Below are positions 50,301 through 63,821 of a stretch of 64,000 nucleotides of DNA, one piece after another. Every line of letters starts with the position of its first letter. The stretch's first letter is position 1. The position numbers were made by a program, and so were the translations under genes. The stretch spans positions 255,501 through 319,500 of the forward strand of contig NC_134383.1 in assembly GCF_035582795.1 (NCBI RefSeq). The letters are read 5' to 3'. This DNA is from Mycteria americana (Eukaryota; Chordata; Aves; Ciconiiformes; Ciconiidae). A model generated the notes under the pieces. That model was given only the letters and a program-made list of their open reading frames with translations, ran no database searches and had not been told where the DNA came from.

Positions 50301-53300
50301 CAAGTGCTGAAATTTCCACAAACTAAAAACAGACACGTAACTACTTGTCCAATATCTATTAACTGCAAACAAACCTTTCCCCCATTCAAAGCAAGAATAA
50401 TATGACTATAAGCTCTGAGATTTTCCTGCAAGAGGGACACACACAAAAATCAAAACTTCAAGGTACTAATTTCCCACTCCTGGAGAATCCCAAGACTTGG
50501 TGCTTTTGAAGAAGCGACATACCTGCATTTTCTTGCTCATTTGTTGAGTTCTGTGTTGACTGAGATTCTGGGAGGACTGCCGTTTGCCTTGGGAGGGAAG
50601 GAAGTGAACATGAAGAAAAATATTTAACGACCCACCTCATTTCCTCACCAGCCCTGAACACTCCCCTACAAAATCCAAGAACTAGACGGAGGTACAAGAA
50701 CCTTTTTCCAGACTGAATGTTCTAACATCCGTTCAACTGGAAACAAACAAGCAAAAAGATTGTACTCAGTAGCATTTATTTTTGAGGCATCTATTGCTCT
50801 GTGGGTAGCAGTCTAATTTAATACGCTCTGTGACCTGTTCTTTGTATTAGCCCTACTCAGTAATAAGGCGTATGCTAACGTATGATCAGCCAAGGCTGTA
50901 TGAGTAGTCTTGTTCTCAGCAAGCAGTAAGCTTTCTGGAGCTATATGCAACTTAATTTAAAAAATGGCTCCATATTGCAACTAAATGTGACCACTCGTTC
51001 CAGACCGAAAGCTCCCAAGATACTTTAACTAGCAAGGTAAGACTTCTCGCATTCTCTGTATAAATCTCCTTAAGCTCAAGCCAGCAGAATCCGATGGAAA
51101 GGTCTGTTTAACGCTTACCCTGCAGACTGCCCACATGGTTTCTGTGATGGCTGATCTACGCTCGCTGCATCCTGCGTATCTGCCTTCACAGCAGGAGTCC
51201 TGGAACAAGAAGATTTAGGAACATTCACAATACCTGCCAAGCCACATGTGCCGTAAGCCAGACTGGAAAGCAGTAACAGATCCACCGGGAGTTGCCGCTT
51301 GCCGCGAGTGATTAAGCAGTTCGGCAGAACTACAGAAGTAGTGACTGCTCCTGAGACACGAGGAACCAGATCACACGTCCAGCATCACGTCAGAATCAAG
51401 ACTTGCACTTCAAGAGGAAGGAGGAGCATGCATCCGGGTGCAGGAGAAACATGCCTGAGCACCCATACGCAATGAGCTCAGGAGTCAAGAGGTGCGTGGC
51501 GGGATGTGGAAACAGCTACAGAAAACATGTGCAGACTAAAACAAATTGGCAAGTGCTGGCAACGCAAAAGCACTATTTTAAAAGGCTGAGCTGTCTAAAG
51601 AGTTTTGGATCCACAGTTTAAGAACCAGACCTATTACAAGCCATTAAGATGATCAAGGAATTACACGAATGACGTGCAGTATTTCTCAGTTACCAAAAGC
51701 TGGATGTTACTGTCTTTTGGTACCGGCAATCGTTTTGGAGAGTTCTCTGAAAGTCAGCAGTGCAACGTCTTTCGGTGAAATGCCTAACTGTTGGCAGTGT
51801 GATACTAAGACACGGCTATGCACTACGTGGATAAAACTGTCCAGTTTTGCATGTAAAACCCAGGCCAGCAGCTCTTATTCTCTCTACAGATCCACATTTC
51901 AAAGAGTCAATTCAAATGTCATTTTAATTTAAGGTCTGGAAAGCAACCCTCTACTGCGAGAGACAAGCGCACGCTCTGCTGTTCTGACAAAGTAGAGAGC
52001 AAGACTCTCCCTGTTCTCCCAGCTCCTCCCCAGTCCCTCTCGCCTGTAGGGACTAAAGAGGAGGGAAGAGGGGCAGGAGAAATAAACCACACACTGGAGA
52101 GGCACTAAGCTCACAGAGACTGGCACGCAGTTTAAATTCTGTAATCAGAATGACCAAGGTAACACCATAACGGTGCATCATTCTGGTGCCTTAGCACACT
52201 GCCGATAGTACAATTGTAACTTCTAGAGCACTTACACACATTAACAACATAAAGGAATAGAACCCATCACCCTTTTGAGTGCCATTTTCTCTACTGATAT
52301 CTCTAAAATGCTCTTTAATTTGCCAGAGCTGTCAATGCTGAATAAAGTCCTCGTAACCCTGATCCTCAAAGTCTTAGGTTTTTCATCCTTCCCTTTCCAG
52401 AGGTAAAAGTTCTACTAACTCCTTTAGAGAGATCTGCTTTCTGTTGGCAGCTGGGGTTTTTACCTTAGAAATTACTACTCAAAAGGACAATCTGCTGTAA
52501 AACTAGCGGGAGATTCTTTCTTATATTGTTACAAAACCTCAGGGATGAGCAAAATCAAACACTCCTCTTACCCTGTAGCTGAGACTGGGGGTACAGCAAT
52601 GGCCCCTCTGTCGGGAACCTGTGCTTCAGAGGAACTGGTCCACACATGAGAAGTTTTGTGCTTCTTTCCATTCCCTTTGTCTAACGATGGCTGAATGCGT
52701 TTGATTTTCGGCTTCATTTTCGTGGGACCCAGCACGGAGCTGCTCGCAGACTGCTGACCAGATGACGGGGAGCCTCCAGGAGATGCTGAACTGGCATGCA
52801 TCACTGACGAGGAAGCCTTGTTTTGTTCGAGTCCGGTATTGTTGGGAACATCAACCAGCTGCGGAAAGCTCGACAACTGTGTCGTTGCCGAAGCCGTGCC
52901 AAGGTCCAGCGGGGAGGAAGCAACCCCGGTTTTGCTGGCTAAGAGTTGTGTCATCTGCTGAAGCTGGTAAGAGCCTTCTGGGTCAGTAGACGACGGAGCA
53001 ACTGTCATGCCCATCGTCTGTGCTGAAGGCAGAACACATATGCTTGACGCAGCTGTCATTGCTGCCGTAGACGGAGTTGGGGATGTTCCCAGTTGCGAAA
53101 ACATCCCAGAACTTGGCGGTAGAGTCACGTGCTGCTCCTGAAGACCAAGGCTTTGCTGACTAGCTTTGATCAGGAGGTTGCTTATCGAACCAAGGTCCCC
53201 TAATAATCCAGGGCTAGTTAATGTTACTGAGCTTTGTCCCAAAACGTGACCAGGAACTGACCCACCAGTAGTAGGGGCTGCCGTGGCCTGCATGGATACG

Positions 53301-56300
53301 ACGTTCAGCACCGAGGAACTCGATGCTAGGCCAGATACAGGCCCCGCTGGGAGGTGACTGGCATCTGGTCCAATAACACTGGGAGACGTGCCGACTGCAG
53401 TAGTGGTCCCACCTTGCGGGAGCAAAGACGTTTGCTCAAAATACATGACCCCAGACTTGGACCTTTTGATAATGTTCGGGACGGTTCTATGGGATGTTGA
53501 ATTCGCAATGGTTCCCAAATCCAACGGGTGGTTGGAAATTTGGGAAGGAGCAAAATTAATTAAGGTCATGTTGGAGACCATATCAGGAGGAGCTATAGCA
53601 GAAGGGGTTCCAGAGGGAGCCAGCTTCTTATTCTTCCGTGACTGCAGACGAGAGATGGGCCGTTTCTTGCCCAGGGCAGCAGCTGGTGTAGAAGCGGTGG
53701 TACCAAGGTCTGTCCTCTGACTAGCTTCAGACACTAAGAGCTGAGGATCAGGGGGCGGCTGCACACCGATCAGAAGACCTGGTGAAGGACTGCTGATGTT
53801 TGGTGGGAAGCCGGTCTGAGTGGCTGTGGAGAAGGGATGTATATGCTGGTGATGGGGCATGGGCAGCAGCCCCTTGCTCGTGGGAGGGAATAACGACTGA
53901 GACGAGGGCAAGCTCGGATTTAATCCGGTGGTCAGCGTGAGCCCGCTCCCCATGGGCCCCAGCACCGAAGCGCTGGTCTCCATCACGCTCTGCGCAGAAC
54001 TAACAGAAGGCGTTAACTGTATCTTTTGAGTAACGCCGTTGGGAAGAGTTTGGAGGACGTACAACGGCTGCATGTTCTGATTGACGACCAGAAGTTTTTC
54101 TGCGGCTGGCTTGAGGTGGGGCGGCGTTGTCTGCACTGCAGCGTTGGAGATCTGCGAGGGGCCAGGACTGTCCGTGGAGTTTGGCACGTACTTCTGGCTC
54201 TGGAGGGGAACAGTGGGCGATACCGGCACCTGGATACCTGGAGTCCCGCTGTTTCTCGTTAAATCCTGGTTGCTGCCGTGCCCTTGCTCGACGGGGCCAC
54301 AGGGCGGGCTGGCTATATGCTCTGCATCTATGTGACCCTGGATGAAGTGATCGGGAGTCATGTGTCCTTCCGGGCTCGGGTCTACTCCTGGACTCAGAAG
54401 AGCTGTATCACCTTCCCCCGAGGCAGATTTTTCTGTGACTGTCACTCTCTTTTCCCCAGACTCCGTGGAAGGCAAGGCAAGCATCGACCTCTCTCCCGAG
54501 GAGGAGAGCGAAGACTCCGAGATGACAGCGAGCCTGTTGTGATTTTGGCTGGGCACCGTAGGGCTGCGAGTGGTCAGAACAGAGAGATCGGAAGGAAGCT
54601 CCAGCGGCAATTCAAACTGCTCCTCTGCTGATATGGAGGAAGAGACGCTGCTGTCCACCGGCTCGGCGGTTGGCAGCTGCTGGGAGAACACCTCAAACAA
54701 ACCCATGTCCTTGCCACGGTTGCTGTCGAGACCTAAACCTTCTCCAAGCGTTAGAAGTTCAGATGACGAGGACTCCGGACTTTCTCCCAACGCCTGCATA
54801 GACGGCGTGTTCTTTAGTACAAAGTCCATGATGTCGGAAGGGAGGATGTTCCCACAGTCATCACTGTTGTTATTGTCAGAGTCGGATTTCAGAAGCTCTG
54901 TGTTAAAAGTGTCCAGTAAGTTCTTGTCAGAAGGCGTGCTTGCATGAGCCCTGCGGCCCGTTTCCAACGAGCTCAGCTGAGCTTCCAGCGAATCCTGAGC
55001 TTGTGCTTTAACCCTGCTCACAGGATGGCAGTTATCAATCTTTGGGTCGGTTTTGTGGACAGTGGAGCTCTTGGCGACTTGTACTTTCTCTCCGGCTTCT
55101 TCAGTTCTATCTAGCTTTAAGTTCTCCGTTCCGTTTTCTTTACCGCTCCTTTTAGTTACTTGACTGACTTTTCTTGTCGTTGCCGTGACACTTGTATCAC
55201 TTTCAGTTCCATCATCCACACCGTCCAGCTGTGAGATTTTTGGAAGATCGCACTGCTCCTCCTCCCTGAATAAGTTATGGGATGCAAGCCTCTCCTCCGT
55301 GTTTGAGGAAACCACCGTTCTAGTGAAATTATAGTAGTATAAGTCGTCTTCATCTGATGTGCTCAAGTCATCTGCGCCATCCACCTGTCCTTCTGCAGAC
55401 CGCTTCCCCCGCTTCTTCCCAGTTGAGTTACTGTAGAAGGGAATGTCTTCCTCTCCGTAAGACCTCACGCCATACAGAGGAGTCAATCCAAAGAACATAT
55501 TGGATCTGGCCCGAGCACTTCTCCGTGGATATCTCCGCTTGTACGAGCCTTCTTCTTGAGCTTTAGTTCCATCCTGGATCATCAAGTTGTTATCTTGAAC
55601 GGGCAAATTTTCATACGCGTTATTTTGAGATTCCTGTGCTGGTGCTTCGTTTGGACTTCCCTGAACTACAGGGTTATCCTCCGGGCTTTCCGAAGTTGAG
55701 GAGGGCTCCGCCAAAGCGGCCAGTTCTGCTCCTGCAGACTGAGGTTCAGCATCACTTTCCTGCTGTGCATTTTTAGACTGGTTTTCGCTTTCCATCTTGA
55801 GAGGAGTCAGAGTGACTTTAACGGTGCGTTTCCTAGGTGCCTGTGATTCCTTAGAGGCCACTTCGAGCTGCACTGCAGAACCTTTAGACGGCCCTTGTGA
55901 AGGTGGAGACTTCTCGCCAGCTTTTTCAGCAGGAATATTATTACATAACCTCTGGCTAATTTGTTCAGTTGCCAAACCCTGATTACCAAATTCTGGTTTC
56001 AGGTTTCCTTCATCGCTGCCTACTGCTTGACTTGAATCTGCAAGAGATTTCAGGGAATGCTTCTCTTTAAAACTATCTTTCATTAACTTCTTCCCTTTCT
56101 GACGCCTGTCTCTAGGGGCAGAAACTACCTGCTCGCTTGCTGCAGGAGATCTGCTATTTACTCCAGCAGACTTCAAGGTCTTCGCATCCATCTCATCAGC
56201 CACAGTCGTTTTCTCTGGCTGTACAGGTTCCACGTGCTGATCTCTGTCTTTCCTTGGGCCTCTCTGATGCAAAGGTGGAAAGGATATTGCTTCTTTGGAA

Positions 56301-59300
56301 GAAAACGATCCTGAACATTCTTGAAAGGTTCCTGTTTTAACATTAATTTCTGCACCTGATGAACTGCTTGGTTGAGCGGACATTTTGGAGTTTCCTCCAG
56401 AAGCAAAACCATGAGCTGAATAATCTGGGTCCTTTGAGGTCAGTGTTTTCATCTTCTCTCCCTTGGAAGGAGCACCTTTGGCTATCAAATCTGAACTGCT
56501 GGAATGTTTTCCTTCCGTAGGCTGAGATGCATCCAGCTGGTAAGTTTTACTTCCACTTGTAGCCGCTGTTTTCTGGGAGCCTGAACTGGTAGAGCAACTT
56601 TGAACTGGAGCACTTGGAGCACCTGCATTCGCTGATCCCACAAAGCGGTCGGTGCTTTTGACGCTCGGTTCATGTTCCGAAGAGGACCCCATGCTGGAAA
56701 CCGAAGATATGCTGTGCCTGGAGTAAGTGTTCCCGGCTCGCGTAGGGGAAATCATCCGGAGTTTTGATTGCTGCTGTGACAAAGAGGAGGTGCTATGTCT
56801 CCTAGAACCAATGCTCTTAAGTCCAGAGGATAGTAAAGGATCTCCTACTGTCACTATTTCATGGGTCACCGGGGTAGGACTTCCTGAGAAAATAAGGCAA
56901 GAAAGACTGTCAAGTGATCTGAAACCTTCACGATCAATGCATCCCCAAATCCTTCACACAAAACACAAGAAATTAAAACCCAGCAAAACCTTTCAGCCGA
57001 ATAGCATTAACATAATGATGATACTCGAGATAGGTATTAAAAATCTGATACCGTCAATCACTATTCACCATGTAGAGCTGACAAGTTTGTATCTCAGGGT
57101 TCTGCATCTCAACTTTAGCTGTGAATTTTCAACATCACTTTGAAACAAAACATGACTCATTCATACAGAAATAGCAGCTGAATTACAATACCAGATTTCT
57201 GATTCTCTCTGGAAAAATACCGACTGAGATGATGAAGTCCCTAACTTATATTACAGCTCTTCTGTATTACTGCTATTATATGGCCCAAACACTGCTTTCT
57301 TCATCCCAGGGAAATTTTTGTTTCAGTCGTACATTTCTTGACAGGCCATCTCTACTGGATATTTTCAGATCTTCCCTTCCCTCAAACCTATGGCCATTTC
57401 ACTATTTTCTCTAGAACCAGAAAACTAAACACCACATTCTGAATGAAACCAAGACAGACACGAACCAAACCAAAAATATTTCCAAAACAAACAAACAAAA
57501 CCTCCCCAAAAAACCCAAAATCAAAGTCAACAGCACTTGAAATACCTGCAGAGGGTAACGGCCTAGAGCCGGGAGACCTCTGTGTGGATGGGTAACTTGG
57601 CGTCCTGATCCGGGGACCCTTTGAGACCACTGGATAGTAACAGGAACTAGAGGTCTGAGAATGCAAGGGACGATCTGGTGATGGTGGGTTTACAATTTCA
57701 GGTGTATTTCGGCTGTCTTTAGGTAGAGTGTCTGTTGTTGTATAAAAGAGAAACAACAGTATAAGCCATCACTGGATCCTAAAAGCTATGATCTGATAAA
57801 GTATATATTGCTATCAGGTTTCACTTGGAGAATCAGGGTATTTGTTAAATAAACACAAAGTCAAAGATTACTGCTTCCCTGCCATCAGATAACGTCTGGT
57901 TTCTTCTCCTCTAAGAAGATTTTCAAACACTTGCAGCAATACAGTAACCCTCAGCTTACATATGAAATTCCATTACATTTTAATAAAGTTTAAGGTTCTA
58001 TGTTGACAATGACAACTGTTATAAATGTTTTAAAAATCTTCCACAGCCTCACCTTCTGGGAACTGAAGAGGACAGGGTTGAGATTTTTAATTTTTTTTTT
58101 TTTTTTAAACTCACCTATGGATACAGAGAAAGCAATTTGGAAATACAGAAGCAGCGCAATGCTACTATTCAATATGGTATTTAACAACCCCCATATTACA
58201 TACCAACACTGACACTTGAAGTTCAATTTGAAGTTTTAGATCATGAGAAAAACCTCAGATCTGTAGACTAGAAAGCACTACTACAGTAGTTTTCCTTTAG
58301 CTCAAATTTTCAAAGTTACCAGTACGCTCACGAGCTTAGATCTTCCCCCCTCCCCCCCCCCCTTTTTTTTTTAAAGTCTTAAGATGCTGTAACATAATTT
58401 GGAAGCCTGAAGTGGATTCTAGTCCAAATCCGTCTAAGAGACACAGGTCCTAGCCACTACCTGGCTTTCTGGTAAGGATACACTATGGCAAAGCCACGTA
58501 GAGAATATACTTTTAGAAAGTCCTTAAAAGATTACCTGTAAGGGGAACTGGGCTATGGGCAATTGTTCTGTTATCATCATGCTCTACAGTGCTGTTGATG
58601 TCAGGTTCTATGACCGGAGGTCGGCACTCCATGATCTTGCAGGTATACACACAGCGCTTCCTGGCATCTGTTGTGCTCCAGTACACCCTGGAGCACCTGG
58701 AAGACAATTCAAACATGAGACAATTTACGCAACAGTCGAGTAAACCTCAGCATTCCTATTTTAAATTTTCAGTTTCTCAAAATTACACGGGACAAAGGCT
58801 TCCTGGCACAACATGCTGCACACCTAGCTTAATGACAAGATTCCTGAACAGCGTATGAAAGCTACAGTCAATTTTTACATGTTACTTCAGCGCTGGCTTG
58901 GCATCTAACATACGAAAAGACATCTAATCATGAAACAGCTTATACTCACTGATAGCCGATGGGAAACAACTTATCTTCGCAGTCGGAGAGGTCATTCAGA
59001 ATTCCTAAACAGTCTATTGTCATTGAACCTGAGCAGAAAGAGGAAGAGAAGTTCTGTGAACCAGATTCCAGCACCAAAGGTGGATCAAGTGTCCAGAGAC
59101 TAGATCTTACCAATCATCATGTGGATGTTCTCTGGTTCTAAGCCACTAAGAAATTTTCTTCTCAAACTGATCCCTTCAAAGTCCACAAAAACTCTCCTAA
59201 GAACTTCAAACCCATTCTCAGGAACCACCTGGAACAAGAATCCACAAAACTACTTGTTAATTTTAAAGGAACCACCACGTGTACGCTACGCAGTCTGCCT

Positions 59301-62300
59301 AACTCGATCCCCAGTTTGGTCTTTTGGTTTTTTGAACTGCCACGTAGTACCACTCGCCAAACTTCCCCATGCCAGTTGTATTGCTGACTTCTTTTTAACA
59401 GCACTGTGGTCCGGCCCTCATTAGCAAGGAATACATTCAATATTAACTTCTAAAAAACGCATAGTTACAGGCTAACCCCACCTGCAGACAAGGCAGGGTG
59501 TGAAAGAAGAATCTCACCTCTCCTTTGATCAAGTCACGATGCCTCTGGCAGTAAACTTTCTTATCGTCCAGAAAGACACAGTTCTTGGCTCGCGAGCACA
59601 TGAAGTGATAGTTACTTGTACAGGAAGTGAGGCAGCAGCCTACTGTGGCGCCTGACTTCTGGCAGAACTCGCATCTCTACAAAAGCAAAAAAAAGGCAAA
59701 AACCAAAAAAAGGTTAAAAATCAATCCCTTCTAAAACCACTACTGTTGTCAGTTGTTTTTTTGGGCATAGACAGAAGTTTAGAGTAATGCCTGACCTCCC
59801 ACTTCATTGCTGTAACATTTCACTACCGTGGACTTGAACGCACAAGAGACATGGAGGAGGAGGTGAGAGGAGGAAGGATCCCTCACACAGAACAAGTTTT
59901 GCATTTGCAGGCTGGTTCCTCCAGGCCTCAGACTTTCTTGCTTGTACTCCATATCCAAGTGTCATATTTGCAAGCTTCACCGATTAATACGTCAACTGCT
60001 TCTCCCGCACAGAGTATGCCCCACGTGGGTGGCTTACTACTGGCTAAGAGCAGTCCCATTCCACTGCTTCTGCTGTTTTAATAAATATTTCAGACCAAAT
60101 GATGCAATATTAAAAACAAAATTTGGACAAACTAATTTCTAGTCATGCTTCCAGTCTCATTTCATTCTTCTGGAAAGTAAGCAACAACCAATTCACAACA
60201 GGAAGATTATATCGTTTTCTAAGACTGCTTAGGAGTTCAGAAAAACACACACCACCATCATTCTTTTCGCAGTATTTAACAGAGTGGGTATGTACAAGCT
60301 AGCTGTCAAGATCCTTCTTCTGTACTCAACCATGAAAACGTTCCTTGATCAACACCTTCAATTGGACAATATTTGCTTTCAATTTTTATTTCTTTTATAC
60401 ATATATAAAATTTAACCTAGGTCAAAATACCAGGCACAGGCTTGCGCTCTCTCCTTTGAGTTCCTCTGCTGTCATCAGTTCGGACTGCAACAGAAGATCT
60501 GCTCAGTCCTTGTACTAGAGATAGGTGTTGGGCTTTGACACAGCATTTGGCCGGGCTTTAGATATTCCGTATTATTTTTAAAAGCAGGTTATGACTACAG
60601 ATATGGCATCAGCTGTGTAAGGTATAGCACTGGCAATTGAAGACCTTCTGAGAAAAACACGACTCCAATTCTCCCGTCAGAAGTTCCTTTTGGTCCCCAC
60701 AATATTTCTGAACTGAGCAAGGATAAAATAAATTTTCAAATCTCTTCAGTCAGTTCTATTATATATAGCATAAAAAAAACAAGGCAAGGAGAAGACAGGG
60801 CAGAAAAAACGCACACAAGGAATCTTTTAGCCGGGTTCCTGTCCTGGTTCTGTGTAAATCAGCGTGAAGTTTAACAAAGTATTCTTTACTTATACCCACC
60901 AGCTGCTTTCCCCTGATCACAGCCATGTGCACGTTTTTCAGAGAACCATCGTCGTCTTCAAATACTTCTGCTGACCATAAAGCACAGTTCACATGTGTCC
61001 ATTCATTTTGGCCAATATAGAGAAGACGACCAGCATCCTAAAGAATGGAAGGAAACATTCTTTTCAAATGTTCCACGAGACACAGCGATGCACAAAAAGC
61101 ATGCAGCCTATCCACAGTACCAAATCTACAGTACTGCTTAAATCAGTTCCTACCGAAATGGGCACGTGCCAGACACTCACATTCGCACTGTCGTCACCGT
61201 ATTTCAGGCACAACGCACACTGCCTGTTGTCTTCTACATCCGGAGGTGGGTTAAGTTCAGGACTATCCTCTCTGCTTCTGTCAGAGCCTTAGAGTTAAAA
61301 GAGAGAAGAACACTGTTTATTCTCTGAAGCCAGGGAGGCAAAAATTCACCTGGAAAGATCGTCAGTAAGCGAACAGCGCAGAAGAGCCAAACAGCAGCCT
61401 AGCGTTTTCAATAGCCAGCTTGTAAAGCAAGGCAAAGCACACACCAGCCTCTACGCAGCCCTTGTTCTGGGGGAAGAGAGGCAGGTGCAAATGTATTTCT
61501 GGGCCCAAGCTCAGCTCAGAAACATCTCGCATACAACAGCGTCCAAATGATTTCAGGTCACAGAGGTCTCCAAAATTCTTCAGTCGCATACAGAACTAAT
61601 ACCGCCCTCTCTTTACTACCGGGAGGTTTGGAATGAAGCACCCCGGGTTTGGGACCAATAGCGCTGCAATCTCTTTTCTTACTAGAGATAGGTGGTGTAG
61701 GAGGATGTAGAGGAGTTGGTGAATCTGGCTCTCCAGGCCCTTTGGGTTTCGGAGCTGGAATGATTTTCTTCATCAGAGGGGGTTGTTCAGTGCGGTTGTT
61801 CTCTTCACGCTCCTGCCACTGAGCATAATTATGGTCAAGCGAAGGGGGCAGCACTGCATTCGGCAACATACCACTGCTGAAATGCAACAAGGAGTCAGCT
61901 GTCAGACCCGACTACACCAGGGGACCTATTGCCCTGTCTACCAGCACTACTGACATTCAGTATACAGTAACAACTCGTTTAGTTACTTACAGTCCACACA
62001 TGCTCTCAACAAAGGCTATGACTGGTCACTTACGTTTTAAGGTTTGTGATGTGGCTGTCTGTTTCTTTTGAGAGTAACAGATGCAGAAGGAGGGCCACAC
62101 CAAATGGTGCTGAGGAGGAGGAGGGGGAAGGAAGGACAGGACTGACAAGCCAACACACAATATACCTAGTTCTAAATAATGTTTTTGGTTACTCTGCTTT
62201 AGAACGAGGAAGCGTACACAAAACCTGGGAATGGCATTAATGTTTAACTGCTTAAGAAAAAAAAAAAAAAGGAAAAGAAAAACCGAAAACAGAAAACCCA

Positions 62301-63821
62301 ACCCCACAAACAGGCTCTCTTGATACTTTTTGCTTGGACAGCTGGCAAACCGCAGGGTGTCGCAGTAGGATGCAGAACAATTACTTACTTGCTTGTTACT
62401 TTATTTGGCTCCCAAAATCTGGACTTTTTTACACTGAACCATGGAAAAACACGCTCCATTTGCTGAAGGAAAACAACACTCCATTAGAAATGTTATACAA
62501 CATACCCAAAAATTCAAAGACATTCAGCCGAGGTCTACTGTAAATGCCCGACTCGTAAGATTCTGTTAACATCGACAACCCTGACAATGTATTATTTTAC
62601 TCCTGGAAATACCCAAGCAATGGTAAGCGTGATGGACCCTTTGGATTCCAACAGCAGCAAGCAGTGGTATGATACCAAGCGGATTTCAAAATAACTGCAG
62701 TCCAGCTCACCCGAATAAAGAAGGACTTGACCATGCTGTTGGCTTTCTTAACTTCCGGCTGCCCTCCATCGGAATTAATGGCTGCTTGAATTATCTTCAC
62801 GATATCATCACTAAAATCCAACTACAAGAAAGCCACAAAATTTCACATTAACAGGATTGTCTCTTGTACAGCTACACCACCCACTCATTTTTTAAGGCAT
62901 CCAGTGAGCATCCAGATGACTAGAAGACTGAACCAGAGCATCGCCTTAAAAGCAGAAAAAGAATTTGGCTGTAAAGAAACAAGCAGCCCTCCCTGTGCAT
63001 TTGCAAACTGGCTGGCAGAACTGCTCCACCCGTAACTCTTCACTTCTTCCTTCTACCAGGAGTTGACTGCTGACCAATTTTACATCGGCTAAGCTAGCTA
63101 CCTCACAAGGATTTGGCCAAAATCTGGCAACAGCACGTTTGCCTAGCACTTTGCAATATACAGTCTTCCTCAAGGTTAGAGGCTCTGTAGGGAAAAAAGA
63201 GGAAAAGGCCGCTCCCCACAAAGAAAACCGATTCGGTCAGCTTTAGCATTTTGTATAAATGACCCTTAAAGAGATCATCCCTCCGCACATGAATCATTAG
63301 TTTCCAGGTAACTGACTACCACCAGTGTTATCTGGCTAGGCCTTCAGTTCGAATTTGCACACGAAGGATGACCTATCCTGTTTCCATCAGCATAAATGTC
63401 TGACTAAGAGCAAAAGGGATTTAACCAAGTACCGCTGCTGGTTAAAGAGAGCCATACAACAGTGTAAATGACACGTCTTTGGGCCAACATTAACATGAGC
63501 GCCAGGCAGAATTATTTTCGGCAGCACGTTAACCTGTTTCCTTGTTCCTAAAGAAAAGGCTTAACCGTGCTCAGTTATAAACACCACGGGTCATAAAGCA
63601 ATTCATAGGATCTATTATCAGAGCGGAACACTAAAACTTTGACATACCACAGAAGTGTAACATCCTTGATCCATTTTTCTTTTCACTCCTTCCAGATCCA
63701 GAGGTTGCTGCTCCTCCTGTTTACTGACTTCTGTTAGGACAGGAGGATCGGGACCTTCAGGAGAGCTTCTGGATGGGATACTCTCTTCTGTCTCAGGATT
63801 TAAATCAGGCGGTTTTGCTGC
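46530..63821 (-). CDS. KMT2A: KMT2A (MLL1), C-terminal part: bromodomain to SET
   Basis: KMT2A methylates histone H3 lysine 4 and maintains HOX expression. Exons in the window, 5' to 3': 63821-63648, 62821-62711, 62462-62389, 61876-61683, 61287-61181, 61037-60900, 59676-59518, 59228-59111, 59028-58950, 58696-58536, 57731-57546, 56883-52572, 51199-51119, 50587-50523, 50139-49969, 49301-49227, 48918-48744, 48354-48247, 47806-47723, 47329-47200, 46805-46530. They total 6978 nt, 2325 aa, every phase agreeing. Order by residue in this part: bromodomain region (1-120, [20 protein letters not shown]), extended PHD (about 205-320), FYRN (320-410), giant exon with Taspase-1 sites and activation domain (500-1937), FYRC (2043-2115), Win motif [12 protein letters not shown] and post-SET (2175-2325, [28 protein letters not shown]). 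The N-terminal AT-hooks, CXXC and PHD1-3 lie beyond the right edge. One intron uses a GC donor. Confidence 0.98.
48738..48743 (-). other. KMT2A: GC-type splice donor in KMT2A
   Basis: The exon ending VHLR finishes CTGAG and is followed by GCAAGT. The next exon (48354) begins GAAATCTGCA and must supply one base to complete AGG, then AAA TCT. Only the GC donor at 48743 keeps the conserved [11 protein letters not shown] frame. A GT that lies four bases downstream would break it. Confidence 0.85.
52572..56883 (-). other. KMT2A: KMT2A giant exon with Taspase-1 sites and transactivation domain
   Basis: One 4312-nt exon encodes about 1437 residues. Both Taspase-1 cleavage motifs are present: QVDGADD at 55387-55367 and [10 protein letters not shown] at 55231 downward. 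Cleavage yields the N and C fragments, which rejoin through FYRN and FYRC. The CBP/KIX-binding activation motif [20 protein letters not shown] lies near 54850-54790. Other landmarks are [34 protein letters not shown] and [12 protein letters not shown]. Serine-rich segments outside these islands are less similar to the human sequence as remembered. Confidence 0.96.
58536..61287 (-). other. KMT2A: KMT2A extended PHD and FYRN exons
   Basis: Exons 61287-61181, 61037-60900 and 59676-59518 encode the extended PHD finger, with all expected Cys/His clusters: [74 protein letters not shown] and QRHRDL. Exons 59228-59111, 59028-58950 and 58696-58536 encode FYRN, including [20 protein letters not shown] and [19 protein letters not shown]. 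The domain is close to identical to human. Confidence 0.95.
62389..63821 (-). other. KMT2A: KMT2A bromodomain exons
   Basis: Exon 63821-63648 starts in phase 0 with [20 protein letters not shown] and ends [12 protein letters not shown]. Exon 62821-62711 follows with [20 protein letters not shown]. Exon 62462-62389 gives [20 protein letters not shown]. The acceptor of the first exon has a tandem AG (CAGGCAG), so its exact 5' border could shift by a few bases. Confidence 0.92.
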
